From: Allohoeflea poritis | GTDB taxonomy: Bacteria > Pseudomonadota > Alphaproteobacteria > Rhizobiales > Rhizobiaceae | Length of the DNA: 64,000 nucleotides | Assembly: GCF_027889715.1 (NCBI RefSeq) | Contig: NZ_JAPJZH010000004.1 | Location: 248,001 to 312,000 of the forward strand | Direction of reading: 5' to 3' | Shown here: positions 55,735 to 64,000 of the stretch, in pieces | Layout: every line of letters begins with the position of its first letter | How positions within the stretch are numbered: position 1 is the first letter of the stretch | Translations under genes and position numbers: made by a program | Notes under the pieces: model-generated | The model's database searches: none | Seen by the model: only the letters and a program-made list of their open reading frames with translations | Told to the model about the DNA's origin: nothing

Positions 55735-56583
55735 TCATATCCGATAGACGTTCAGATCCTCGACGATCTCGGCAGGACCTGCGAAATACGCGCGCAGGTC
55801 CTTGCGGGCGCTTTCATGGCCTTCTTCTGAATCCATATGAATGCGAAAATGGCTGATCAGGAGGCGTCTGGCGCCGGCGCGGGCCGCCATTTTCGCAATG
55901 TCCTGCGGGGTCGGGCACTTTTCCGACAGCGCCGGATGGACCGCTTCGCCGCTGAGGCGATAGCACCAGTGCAGCAGCAGGTCGGCATCGGCGCTGAGGT
56001 GTTCGAGGTCATCGCAAATGGCGGCGTCGCCGGAATAGACGAATTTCTTGCCGCCGCTCTCCACCGAGAACGCCATGCAGTCGAAGGCCGGCTGCGCATG
56101 CGGCACCTCGCAGGAATTCAGTCGCCAGCCGTTTCCTTCAAAGGAAAAGCCGGGTTTGATTTCGAAGACCTCGGGGGCAGGCCACGGGCGCGGCAGCGTG
56201 CCGCCGCGCGCCAGCCACACCTCCTGGCTCGGTTTGAGCTCGGTGCGGGCGTAAAGATCGGCGGACAAGACGCCATCGCGGCCGAAATAATCCTCGGTGA
56301 TCCTTGCGATCGGTGACGGACCCCAGACCTTCAGCGGCGGCGCACCCTCGTCCCAGGCGGCATGCACCAGCCGGGCGTAGTCCATCATGTGATCCGTATG
56401 CAGATGCGAGAAGAACAGATGGGTGATGTCGGAGGGCAGGCGTCCGGAGCGGACCAGATTGTCGAAGACGCCGCCGCCGCAGTCGAACAGGATACGGTCG
56501 TTGCCGATTTCGAGGAGATAGCCGGTCGAGGCGCGGCGGGCATAGGCTTCCGGCGAGCCGGATCCGAGGATGGTCAGTTTCAT
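55735..56583 (-). CDS. MBL-fold metallo-hydrolase (RNase Z / AtsA-like)
   Basis: The 282-residue enzyme has the zinc motif H60-L-H62-T-D64-H65, a later YSGDAAICDD with the bridging Asp, and LLISHFRIHMD with a final His. The N-terminus KLTILGSGSP is typical of the RNase Z/ElaC-like branch, which also includes the MBL-type arylsulfatase AtsA. Its ATG overlaps the stop of the sulfatase gene as ATGA, so a metabolic role on the same substrate is more likely than tRNA processing; this is inference from context. Confidence 0.88.
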   Translation of the reverse strand: MKLTILGSGSPEAYARRASTGYLLEIGNDRILFDCGGGVFDNLVRSGRLPSDITHLFFSHLHTDHMMDYARLVHAAWDEGAPPLKVWGPSPIARITEDYFGRDGVLSADLYARTELKPSQEVWLARGGTLPRPWPAPEVFEIKPGFSFEGNGWRLNSCEVPHAQPAFDCMAFSVESGGKKFVYSGDAAICDDLEHLSADADLLLHWCYRLSGEAVHPALSEKCPTPQDIAKMAARAGARRLLISHFRIHMDSEEGHESARKDLRAYFAGPAEIVEDLNVYRI

Positions 56584-58019
56584 GGTTTCAGTTCCGGTGG
56601 AGGTGTGGCGCCGGGCGCGCCGAGGCCAAGCGCGGCGTCGCGGCCGCCCATGCGCTCGATCAGCGCCGCCTGGTCGTCAAAGGCCCGGGCGTCGGTTTTT
56701 TCCGGGTCGCAGATTTTCCGAAGTTCGGCGCCCATCATGGCCACGACATCCCGGAAGGCCGGGTCGTCGGCCAGGTTGGTTGTCTCTTCCGGATCTTCCT
56801 GAAGATCGAAGAGCTCGGGCGGGAAGCCGATATAGTGGTGGTATTTCCAGCGGCCCTTCTTCAGCATGAAGGCACCGGAAACGGCGCCGGCGGCATGATA
56901 TTCGCTGAAGATGACGCGCTCCGGATCATCCGGCTCGCGGGCGATGGCATCAAGGGGGCGGATGCCGGCGGCGCCGTCGATCCCGGCGCCGAACAGGGCG
57001 GGTATCGTTGCCGAAAGATCGATGAGGCTGACCGGCGTGCCGCACGTTCCGACGGGAATGCCGGGACCGGCCATGATCATCGGAACGGCAACGCTTTCAA
57101 GATAGAGGTTCGATTTGCCCCACAGGCCGCGCGCGCCGACATTGTCGCCGTGGTCCGAGGTGTAGACGACGACCGTGTTGTCCGCCTGGCCCGAAGCGTC
57201 CAGCGCCTTGAGGATCTGTCCGACATTGTGGTCGAGCCAGGTGCACAGCCCGTAATAGGCAGCCATCGCACGCAGGCGTTCCTCTTCATTTTCGAACTTT
57301 GCTTCCGAATCGTTGAAGCCGTTCTGCTTTTCCACCCATGGATGGCGCGGATGACCGTCGCGGGGGTTCAGTTTCGGGCGCGGCAGGCCATCCAGCGGAT
57401 AAAGGTCGTAATATTCCTGCGGCACGACCAACGGGAAGTGCGGCGCGACCAGTCCGACATAGAGGCACCAGGGGCGCCGGTCATTTGCGGAAGCGCGGTC
57501 CGTCAGCCAGTCAACGGTGCGCCGCGTCACCGCGGCATCATAGTCGGTGTATTTGCTGTCGCCGGGGCCGATATAGTCGCCGAGCATCCGGCCCTTGCCG
57601 CTGACACGTTCGTCCTCCTTGCGGATCGAGGCCCAGACCATGCCGACGCCACCGGCGACCATCATCGGGATGTGTTCGATGTCGAAGCCGGCGGGATCCT
57701 CCTCGGAGCGGTAATGAAGCTTGCCGATGGATTCCACCGGAACGCCCTTCTCCTGCAGGGCATGGCCCCAGCCCGGGATCGAGCCGTCATAGGGCATGGC
57801 ATTGTCCCACATGCGCGTCTGGTGCACATAGCGGCCGGTGGCGAAGCTGGCGCGCGCCGGAACGCAGATGGAACTTGGCGTATAGGCGTCGGCGAAGCGG
57901 GTGCCGCGTGCCGCCAGGGCGTCCAGATTCGGCGTGCGCACGAATGGATGGCCGGCGCAGCCCATGGCACGCGCCTGGTGCTCGTCCGACATCAGTACAA
58001 GGACATTGGGCGCGTCCAT
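56580..58019 (-). CDS. Sulfatase (alkaline phosphatase superfamily), first of two
   Basis: The 479-residue enzyme has the formylglycine motif SSICVPARASFATGR with Cys52 as the residue to be oxidised, N-terminal metal ligands in MSDEHQ and the second metal site in VVVYTSDHGDNVGARG. It could act on sulfate esters or phosphonate monoesters. No signal peptide is present, so it acts in the cytoplasm on imported substrate. It starts with a TGATG overlap on marR and ends with an ATGA overlap on the MBL gene, making a tightly coupled three-gene operon. No formylglycine-generating enzyme is in the window. Confidence 0.92.
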   Translation of the reverse strand: MDAPNVLVLMSDEHQARAMGCAGHPFVRTPNLDALAARGTRFADAYTPSSICVPARASFATGRYVHQTRMWDNAMPYDGSIPGWGHALQEKGVPVESIGKLHYRSEEDPAGFDIEHIPMMVAGGVGMVWASIRKEDERVSGKGRMLGDYIGPGDSKYTDYDAAVTRRTVDWLTDRASANDRRPWCLYVGLVAPHFPLVVPQEYYDLYPLDGLPRPKLNPRDGHPRHPWVEKQNGFNDSEAKFENEEERLRAMAAYYGLCTWLDHNVGQILKALDASGQADNTVVVYTSDHGDNVGARGLWGKSNLYLESVAVPMIMAGPGIPVGTCGTPVSLIDLSATIPALFGAGIDGAAGIRPLDAIAREPDDPERVIFSEYHAAGAVSGAFMLKKGRWKYHHYIGFPPELFDLQEDPEETTNLADDPAFRDVVAMMGAELRKICDPEKTDARAFDDQAALIERMGGRDAALGLGAPGATPPPELKP

Positions 58020-58495
58020 CACAGGAACTCGTGGTTCTGCGCGGCGACTTCCAACTTGTCGAGGGCGGAGAAGATCATCCTGCTTTCCGATTTCGACAGT
58101 CTGCCGATCAGATAGGACTGCCGCTTGCGCATTTCGGGCAGCGTCTTGTCGAAGATCCGGCGGCCCTTCTTCGTCAGTGACAGGCGTTGCTGGCGCTGGT
58201 CCGCCGCGTCTTCCTGCGTAACCACGAGGCCCTCGTCGACCATGCCTTTCAGGCAGCGGCTCAACTGACCCTTGTCCATGGCGATCTTGCGGCGGATCTC
58301 GGAATGCGTCGTGTTGCCGTCGGCGCCGATGCACAGCATTACCCGCCAGTGGGCGAGCGCTATGCCGGAGGTCTTTTCGAGGAATTTCGCCGCATGCACG
58401 TTGAGCCTGTTGTGCACCTGATGGATGCGCCAGGTCAGGACGTTCTGAAGCGGCGTATCGCTGTCGAACTCGGGTGGGTAAATCGCGGTTTCCAT
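58019..58495 (-). CDS. MarR family transcriptional regulator
   Basis: The 158-residue protein has the winged-helix MarR fold: THSEIRRKIAMDKGQLSRCL as the DNA-reading HTH and EDAADQRQQRLSLTKKGRRI as the wing. It is the first gene of marR-sulfatase-MBL and is divergent from tctCBA. Two palindromes in the 109-bp divergent promoter are its likely operators. An intermediate of the transported compound is the probable inducer; this is inference. Confidence 0.93.
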   Translation of the reverse strand: METAIYPPEFDSDTPLQNVLTWRIHQVHNRLNVHAAKFLEKTSGIALAHWRVMLCIGADGNTTHSEIRRKIAMDKGQLSRCLKGMVDEGLVVTQEDAADQRQQRLSLTKKGRRIFDKTLPEMRKRQSYLIGRLSKSESRMIFSALDKLEVAAQNHEFL

Positions 58496-58530
58496 GCGGT
58501 CCTCTTTTCAGCCAATCATAGGCGTATTGG

Positions 58531-58542
58531 TTGACATGTCAA
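58531..58542. promoter_or_regulatory. MarR-type operator 1
   Basis: TTGACATGTCAA is a perfect 12-bp palindrome in the divergent marR/tctC promoter. Its centre is 20 bp from that of the second palindrome, about two helical turns. Confidence 0.7.
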
Positions 58543-58547
58543 CATTT

Positions 58548-58565
58548 TAGTTGACCTATCAACTA
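58548..58565. promoter_or_regulatory. MarR-type operator 2
   Basis: TAGTTGACCTATCAACTA is a 7-4-7 inverted repeat sharing the TTGA...TCAA half-sites of operator 1. It lies 39 bp before the tctC start, where binding would block transcription. Confidence 0.7.
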
Positions 58566-58604
58566 AACTATGAGAGCCTTTGCACAGTTGAATGGGAGGA
58601 ACCA

Positions 58605-59558
58605 ATGAAAAGATTAATTCGACTTGGGATCGCCGCGCTTGTCTCCGCCGCCACGGCAACGGGCGCTCTGGCCGCCGAATGGACGCCGCCCGGCCCGATC
58701 AAGCTGCTGATTGCGTTTCGCGCCGGCGGCGGTGCCGACACGCAGGCCCGGCTGATTGCCGAGGAACTGGAAAACCGGCTCGGCTGGAAATTCATTCCCG
58801 AACAGGTCACCGGCAAGGGCGGCATGAACATGGCGGCCGCGCTGAAAGACATGCCCAATGACGGGACGGTGATTGGCATGGCCGTCACCGAGACCTTCGG
58901 CTACAACATGGCCGCGGCACCGAAGTCCGGCATGTCCCCGGCAGATTTTACGGGTCTTTCGACAACGGCCGGGTTCCAGATGGGCGTGGTCGCCCTGTCC
59001 TCCAAGGGCTGGACGTCCTTCGAGGATGTGGTCGCGGCTGCCAAGGGCGGCGAGGAGCTGCGTTTCGGCGCCATGAGCCCGCGTCTTGCGGACCTTGCCT
59101 ACCTGCTTGGCAAGGCGCAGGGCGTCGATTTCAACATCGTTTCCGTCAAGGGCGGCAAGGCTGTCATGGACGGCGTCAATGCCGGCGACCTCGATCTCGG
59201 TTTCATGGCCGGCATCCAGCAAAAGGGCGTCGCGGCCGGCGATCTCGTCAATCTCGCATCGGCGCTCTCGGCGCCGCTTGTCCAGACACCGGACGCGCCG
59301 ACTTTTGCCGATCTCGGGGTTGAATTCGATTCCGACGGCCAGTTTGTCTTTGTCGGACCGGCCGGTATGCCGGCGGAGGCCCGCGAGGCGCTGGCAAACG
59401 CCATAGCCGAAGTCGCTTCCGACGAGAACACCAAGGCCGGCGGCCTCATCAAGAAGAATTTCGGCGGCGCCACGGTGGTCACGGGCGATGATCTGACGGT
59501 GCTGTTGCAGAACGGCTATGAAAGTGCCGGCAAACTCCTGGACGCCGCATCCGAATAG
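58605..59558 (+). CDS. tctC: Tripartite tricarboxylate transporter substrate-binding protein (TctC type)
   Basis: The 317-residue periplasmic binding protein has a signal peptide (RLIRLGIAALVSAATATGAL then AAEW) and the Bug/TctC fold. Conserved segments are IKLLIAFRAGGGADTQAR, VTGKGGMNMAAALKD and TPDAPTFADLGVEF. GGGAGGA precedes ATG 58605; the frame is open upstream but crosses the operators. It is first in tctC-tctB-tctA. The ligand is unknown, and the linked sulfatases suggest a sulfated or similar organic acid. Confidence 0.94.
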   Translation: MKRLIRLGIAALVSAATATGALAAEWTPPGPIKLLIAFRAGGGADTQARLIAEELENRLGWKFIPEQVTGKGGMNMAAALKDMPNDGTVIGMAVTETFGYNMAAAPKSGMSPADFTGLSTTAGFQMGVVALSSKGWTSFEDVVAAAKGGEELRFGAMSPRLADLAYLLGKAQGVDFNIVSVKGGKAVMDGVNAGDLDLGFMAGIQQKGVAAGDLVNLASALSAPLVQTPDAPTFADLGVEFDSDGQFVFVGPAGMPAEAREALANAIAEVASDENTKAGGLIKKNFGGATVVTGDDLTVLLQNGYESAGKLLDAASE

Positions 59559-59599
59559 CGTCCTTTGCGGGCCCCTCCACAGCCCAGGGAGGAGAGACC

Positions 59600-60166
59600 A
59601 TGTCGCATGATTCCCGGTCCAATCTCATCCTCGGCATTTGTTTCGCCGCTTTCGCGCTGCTTCTGATCTTCATCTGGATCCCGTTCGATACCGATACCGG
59701 GCTGATCGAGAAGGTCCGGCGGCAGATAACGATCGGCGACGCGCTGGCGCCGACCGTCGCGGGAATCTTTCTTTTGCTCGGCGGTCTCATCCTGATCCTG
59801 TTCGAGCGCAACGCACCGGACCAGCCGGAGGTCGATCCGGTCAATCTCGGCTTCATGGCGGTGGTGTTCGTGCTTCTGGCGGCAAGTTTCCTGGTCATGC
59901 GTTATGGCGGGCCGGCTGTTGTGGCGCTCGTCAATCTGAGCCGCGAGACACCGCTTGAATACCGGCTTTTGCGCGACAGCGCACCGTGGAAATACACCGG
60001 CTTCTTTTTCGGCGGCACGCTGATGATCGGCGGACTGATCAGCCTTGTCGAAGGCCGCATCACGCTGCGCGCCGTGTTGATCGGCATTGTTGCCGTGCTG
60101 GCGATGATCGCTGTCTACGATCTTCCTTTCGACGATCTTCTGCTGCCGCCGAACGGTGATGTCTGA
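59600..60166 (+). CDS. tctB: Tripartite tricarboxylate transporter small membrane subunit (TctB type)
   Basis: The 188-residue inner-membrane protein has about five hydrophobic segments (about 9-27, 48-67, 83-101, 130-147, 153-172), in line with the TctB family. GGGAGGAGAG precedes the start. Its TGA overlaps the ATG of tctA (TGATG), so the two permease subunits are coupled. Confidence 0.9.
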   Translation: MSHDSRSNLILGICFAAFALLLIFIWIPFDTDTGLIEKVRRQITIGDALAPTVAGIFLLLGGLILILFERNAPDQPEVDPVNLGFMAVVFVLLAASFLVMRYGGPAVVALVNLSRETPLEYRLLRDSAPWKYTGFFFGGTLMIGGLISLVEGRITLRAVLIGIVAVLAMIAVYDLPFDDLLLPPNGDV

Positions 60167-61773
60167 TGGGTGCGCTCGACTATATCTGGGCGGGCGTGCT
60201 GGCGGTTTTTCTCGGGCCGGAGCTGTTTTCGGTTTTCGGCGTGCCGGTGCCGGTGACCATCGTGATGATCTTCGCCGGGTTCTTCCTTGGCATTGCCGTC
60301 GGGGCGACGCCGGGTCTTGCCGGGCCGATCGCCATGGCCATCGCGCTGCCGATCCTGATCTCGATCTTCGGCTATACGCCCGATGCGCTGCTGCCGGTGA
60401 TGGGGTTTCTGATCGGCGTCATGAAAGGCGCGACGATCGGCGGCGCGGTGCCGGCGATCCTGTTCAACACGCCGGGCACGCCCGACGCCTACATGACGAC
60501 GCTGGACGGCTATCCGATGACCCAAAAGGGTCAGGCGAAGAAGGCCCTGCGCGTCGCCCATCTCTCCTCCGTCACCGGCGACACATTCTCCGACATGGTA
60601 CTCTTTATCTGCGCGCCGTTCCTGGCGTTGCTCGTCGAGGGGTATCTCGATCTGCCGGAAAAGACGGCGCTGCTGATCCTGTCGCTGTCCTTCATCGCCG
60701 CGGTGATCGGCGGCTCGCCCGCCAAGGGCCTGATTTCGACGGGTCTCGGCCTGCTCTTTGCCTATGTGGGCACCGGCGAGGATTTTTATCCGCGCCTGTC
60801 GATGGACAGCAAGGTGCTGGCGCAGGGATTTCCGCTGGCGACCGCGATCCTGGGGGTCCTGATCGTTGGCGCCGTGTTCAAGGAACTCACCGATCTTTGG
60901 CGCGAGAAACGCGAAAGCGGTTTGCTTGCCGGGACCATCGAGGACAGTGGCGACCAGCGGCTGCACATGCGGGAAATCCGCCGGCTGGTTCCCTATATCG
61001 GCCGCTCGGCGGTGATCGGGACGGCCATCGGCGCGCTGCCCGGTATCGGCTCGACCCTTGCCGCCACCATCGGCTATACGGTCGGCAAGGCGCGCTACCA
61101 GCGCACCAAGTCGCCCGAGGCCCCTGATTTCGGCAAGGGCGCGCCGGAAGGGATCGCGGCGACCGAAGCGGCCAATTCCTCCGTATCGGGCGCCAATCTC
61201 ATCCCGGTGCTGTCGCTGGGCATTCCGGGCAATGCCGCCGCCGTCTTCCTGATCCTTGCCGCCGACAGTATCGGCGGCTTCAATCCCGGCCCCTCCGTAT
61301 TCCGCTTCACGGCCGATGCGGTTAATCCCGAACTCGTCATCGCCTTCGGCCTGTTTACCGCCATGCTGATCGCCAATCTCCTCAACTGGACGATTGGCGG
61401 CGTGTTCATGCGCTCGATGGGCATCATGACGCGCATTCCCAAACAGGTGCTCTTGCCGACCGTCCTGTTGCTGACCCTGACGGCCATCTATGTGCAGGAA
61501 ACGCGCATGGAGGCGATCTGGTTCACCCTCGGTTTCGGCCTGCTGGGCTATGTCATGCGGGTGGTCGCCATTTCGCCGCTGCCCTTCGTCATCGCCTTCA
61601 TCCTCGGCGGCAAGCTGGAGGAAAGCGCCCGGCAGGCCTTCGCCGCGACGGGCGGCGATCCCTGGTTCCTGTTTACCCATCCGATCGCGGCCGTCTTCAT
61701 GGCGTTGTCGGTCGGCGTCATCTTACTTACGGCGCGCAACAACCGGGTCCGCGCATCGCGGGCATCGGCATAG
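60166..61773 (+). CDS. tctA: Tripartite tricarboxylate transporter large membrane subunit (TctA type)
   Basis: The 535-residue permease has the TctA signatures GATPGLAGPIAMAIALPI, GAVPAILFNTPGTPDAYMT and IPVLSLGIPGNAAAVFLIL, with about 11-12 membrane segments. It completes the secondary transporter with TctB and TctC. The gene is followed after 9 bp by the universal-stress-protein gene. Confidence 0.96.
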   Translation: MGALDYIWAGVLAVFLGPELFSVFGVPVPVTIVMIFAGFFLGIAVGATPGLAGPIAMAIALPILISIFGYTPDALLPVMGFLIGVMKGATIGGAVPAILFNTPGTPDAYMTTLDGYPMTQKGQAKKALRVAHLSSVTGDTFSDMVLFICAPFLALLVEGYLDLPEKTALLILSLSFIAAVIGGSPAKGLISTGLGLLFAYVGTGEDFYPRLSMDSKVLAQGFPLATAILGVLIVGAVFKELTDLWREKRESGLLAGTIEDSGDQRLHMREIRRLVPYIGRSAVIGTAIGALPGIGSTLAATIGYTVGKARYQRTKSPEAPDFGKGAPEGIAATEAANSSVSGANLIPVLSLGIPGNAAAVFLILAADSIGGFNPGPSVFRFTADAVNPELVIAFGLFTAMLIANLLNWTIGGVFMRSMGIMTRIPKQVLLPTVLLLTLTAIYVQETRMEAIWFTLGFGLLGYVMRVVAISPLPFVIAFILGGKLEESARQAFAATGGDPWFLFTHPIAAVFMALSVGVILLTARNNRVRASRASA

Positions 61774-61782
61774 GAGGTAAGG

Positions 61783-62613
61783 ATGGCCATCAAGAACATT
61801 CTCGTCGCCTATAATGGCTCCGAATCCTCCGATGCAGCGGTGCATGCCGCCGTTCTGGCGCATGAGAAATACGGTGCGCACGTCACGGGCCTTTTCGCCC
61901 ATGCCAGCGCGACATCGCGGCTGGGCCGCTATACCTGGGTTCCGGACACGGTGAGGCAGACACTGGATACGCTCGAGGCCGACGCCCATGCGGGCATCCA
62001 TGAACGCTTCACAAAGGCGATCGCCGGCCGCGTGCCGGACGATCGGCTGCACTGGATCGAAAGCAGCGGCGAATCGGATACGGCCGTCGCCGATTACGCC
62101 CGCATGTACGATCTGACCATTGTCGGTCGCCGCGATATCCTGCAGGGCGCAAAGCGACTGGAGCTGCATCCGGACCGCATCGCCATGCGCAGTGGCCGGC
62201 CGGTGCTTGTCGTTCCGCGCGACTACCGGCCCGAACAGATCCATGAGCACGCCGTGCTTGCCTGGGACGGCCACCGCACGGCCACCCGCGCCATGAACGA
62301 CGCGATGCAGATCCTCGAGACCAAGCAGAAGGTGACGGTTCTGAGCATTGACGACGGCGAGCGCGGAGAAGCGCTCGACGGCATCGACGTGGCGACGGCG
62401 CTTGCGCGCCACGATATCGATGTGGAGGTGGCCGAACCGCCGCTCGGCAAGAAAAGCGTCGGGCAGGCCATTCTCGATTTCTGCGACGAAGCGGGCGCCG
62501 GGCTGCTGGTCATGGGCGCCTATGAGCACAGCATGTTCCGCGAAGAGCTCTTTGGCGGCGTCACGCGCTTCGTGCTGGAAAATGCCAAGCTGCCGATCCT
62601 TATCTCCCATTAG
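61783..62613 (+). CDS. Tandem universal stress protein (UspA family)
   Basis: The 276-residue protein contains two Usp domains. The first starts IKNILVAYNGSESSDAAVHA and the second near residue 153 with AVLAWDGHRTATRAM, ending in LLVMGAYEHSMFREELFGGV followed by TRFVLENAKLPILIS, which carries the G-x9-G-S/T-like ATP-binding end. Usp proteins next to TRAP or TTT transporters are common and may tune transport, but this is not established here. GGAGGTAAGG precedes the start. Confidence 0.9.
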   Translation: MAIKNILVAYNGSESSDAAVHAAVLAHEKYGAHVTGLFAHASATSRLGRYTWVPDTVRQTLDTLEADAHAGIHERFTKAIAGRVPDDRLHWIESSGESDTAVADYARMYDLTIVGRRDILQGAKRLELHPDRIAMRSGRPVLVVPRDYRPEQIHEHAVLAWDGHRTATRAMNDAMQILETKQKVTVLSIDDGERGEALDGIDVATALARHDIDVEVAEPPLGKKSVGQAILDFCDEAGAGLLVMGAYEHSMFREELFGGVTRFVLENAKLPILISH

Positions 62614-62636
62614 AAAGAAACCCGGACGCGACACAG

Positions 62637-64000
62637 ATGACCAGACCGAACTTCCTCATCATATCGGCGGACCAGCAGCGCGGCGACTGCATCGGCGTGG
62701 AAGGCCGCGGCGTCAAGACGCCCAATCTCGACCGGCTTTGCCGGGATGGTACGCGGTTCTCGGCCTGCATCACCTCATGCGTCGTGTGCCAGCCGGCGCG
62801 GGCGTCGATCCTGACCGGCCAGCTCTGCCGGACGCATGGCGTGCACGACAACGGCATCGATCTCGATCCGGAGACCGGCGAGAAGGGCTTCGCTGGGGCG
62901 CTGGCGGCAAGCGGCTACCAGACGGGCTTTTTCGGCAAGGCGCATTTTTCCACCTATCACGCCCGCCACAAGACCGGTTCGCCAGAGAGCGTGCTTTCGT
63001 CCGAGGATTTCGGCGACGACTGGTACGGCCCCTATATGGGCTTCGAGCATGTCGAGATGATGCTTGTCGGCCACAACTGGTTCGCCCCGGAAAAGCCGCC
63101 GCGCGGCCAGCATTTCGAACGCTTCTTCCATCGCGGCGGACGCGGCGACGAACTGCAGGCGCTTTATTGGAAGAACGGCGGCGATACCAGGGACGCGGCG
63201 CAGACCTGGCACTCGCAACTGCCGCTCGCCTATCACAATACGCCGTGGACGGCGGACCGGGCGATCGAGTGGCTGAAATTCGGGCGCGACAGGGACCGGC
63301 CGTTCTGCGCATGGGTCAGCTTTCCCGATCCGCACCATCCGTTCGACTGCCCGGAGCCCTGGTCGCGGCTGCACGATCCCGCCGAAATCGCTCTGCCCGA
63401 ACACCGCACCCGCGACTTCGGCAACCGTCCCTGGTGGCACGCGGCGGCGGTGGAAAACGAGCCGGAGGGCGATGCCGAGAACGTCAAGATGCGCAAGGCC
63501 TACAGCCGCATCCAGGAGCAGAGCGACGGGCAGCTGCGCGAGATCATTGCCAACACGTTCGGCCAGTTGTCCTTCATCGACGACAATGTCGGCCGGCTGA
63601 TGAATGCGCTCGCAGACGCCGGGCTCGATGACAATACCTTTGTCATCTACATCTCCGACCATGGCGACTGGCTCGGCGATCACGGCCTCGTTCTGAAAGG
63701 TCCGATGCACTATGAAGGGCTGCTGCGGGTGCCGATGATCGTGCGCGGGCCGGGCGTTATGGCGGACGCGGTTGTCGACGAGCCGGTCTCGACCCTTGAT
63801 ATCGCGCCGACGCTTTTCGATCTGTCCGGCGCGGAACCGCTGCTGGCGCAGCACGGGCAGAGCCTGCGACCGCTCATGGAGGGCGCGGACGCGCCGCGCG
63901 ATTTCGCGCTGAATGAGTGGGAGTTGCTGCCGGCGCGGGTCGGCGTCGGGCTATCCTTGCGCACGGTGCGCACGAAGACCCACAAGCTGACCATGGACCT
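62637..64000 (+). CDS. Sulfatase, second of two (cut by the window edge)
   Basis: The frame is open from ATG 62637 to the right edge, giving 454 codons of a longer gene. It has the metal-binding start NFLIISADQQRGD, the formylglycine motif CVVCQPARASILTG with Cys51, GKAHFSTYHAR, and the second metal site IYISDHGDWLGDHG. It belongs to the same superfamily as the sulfatase at 56.6-58.0 kb but is clearly divergent from it. No signal peptide is seen. It follows usp by 23 bp in the tctCBA operon, so it likely acts on the imported compound. Confidence 0.93.
   Translation, partial: MTRPNFLIISADQQRGDCIGVEGRGVKTPNLDRLCRDGTRFSACITSCVVCQPARASILTGQLCRTHGVHDNGIDLDPETGEKGFAGALAASGYQTGFFGKAHFSTYHARHKTGSPESVLSSEDFGDDWYGPYMGFEHVEMMLVGHNWFAPEKPPRGQHFERFFHRGGRGDELQALYWKNGGDTRDAAQTWHSQLPLAYHNTPWTADRAIEWLKFGRDRDRPFCAWVSFPDPHHPFDCPEPWSRLHDPAEIALPEHRTRDFGNRPWWHAAAVENEPEGDAENVKMRKAYSRIQEQSDGQLREIIANTFGQLSFIDDNVGRLMNALADAGLDDNTFVIYISDHGDWLGDHGLVLKGPMHYEGLLRVPMIVRGPGVMADAVVDEPVSTLDIAPTLFDLSGAEPLLAQHGQSLRPLMEGADAPRDFALNEWELLPARVGVGLSLRTVRTKTHKLTMD

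Noticed and set aside
62348-63631. 427-codon plus-strand frame over the usp end and second sulfatase
   Set aside because: It is in the wrong frame. The sulfatase frame from 62637 has metal and formylglycine motifs and simply runs past the window edge.

Overview
The window is high-GC DNA from an alphaproteobacterium, most likely Hyphomicrobiales (Rhizobiales, Hoeflea/Rhizobium-like). The lineage call is an inference from several marks: the htpX-rsmB-heparinase-purH order, a DUF1013 (TrcR-type) protein, DUF1674/SdhAF4, an imuA-imuB-dnaE2 cassette behind an alphaproteobacterial LexA box, a CtrA-type box, TRAP and tripartite tricarboxylate (TTT) transporters and rhizobial-style palindromic repeats. 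No tRNA, rRNA, CRISPR array or intact insertion sequence was seen.

Layout. 1-6.2 kb: purH, a heparinase II/III-family protein, rsmB and htpX on the minus strand, with a small SdhAF4-type gene divergent. 6.2-12.2 kb: three tandem paralogues of a TadG-like secreted von Willebrand A protein, each with its own long leader and a variable central loop. 12.2-19 kb: a decayed cfa tail followed by intact cfa, then acs, trcR-like, a small membrane protein and an AbgT transporter. 19.1-24.9 kb: the SOS mutasome imuA-imuB-dnaE2. 24.9-25.3 kb: a palindrome-rich intergenic repeat. 25.3-31.2 kb: DUF454, a PLP decarboxylase, a TIM-barrel protein, a ferredoxin/P450 pair with a divergent LysR regulator, and a small secreted protein. 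31.2-40.2 kb: an MMPL/RND exporter, TRAP transporter dctPQM, a thioredoxin-reductase-like flavoprotein and a large secreted protein. 40.6-40.9 kb: a MITE-like element.

40.9-51.2 kb is the most unusual part. A CRP-family regulator with an intact cyclic-nucleotide pocket is divergent from a three-gene cluster: a subtilisin-like protease, an unrecognised 277-aa protein and a 1268-aa protein joining a DyP-type heme peroxidase to a cytochrome P450-like domain. A near-consensus CRP operator lies in the divergent promoter. A class III nucleotide cyclase/AAA/TPR protein converges on the cluster from the other end. I infer a cyclic-nucleotide-regulated oxidative system; the P450 part lacks the usual oxygen-activating I-helix motif, which recalls enzymes that rearrange hydroperoxides.

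51.7-64 kb: a chemoreceptor, a secreted alpha/beta hydrolase, then a MarR-controlled divergent cluster (marR-sulfatase-MBL hydrolase against tctCBA-usp-sulfatase) that looks like uptake and de-esterification of an unknown organic sulfate or phosphonate-type ester. The last sulfatase runs off the right edge.
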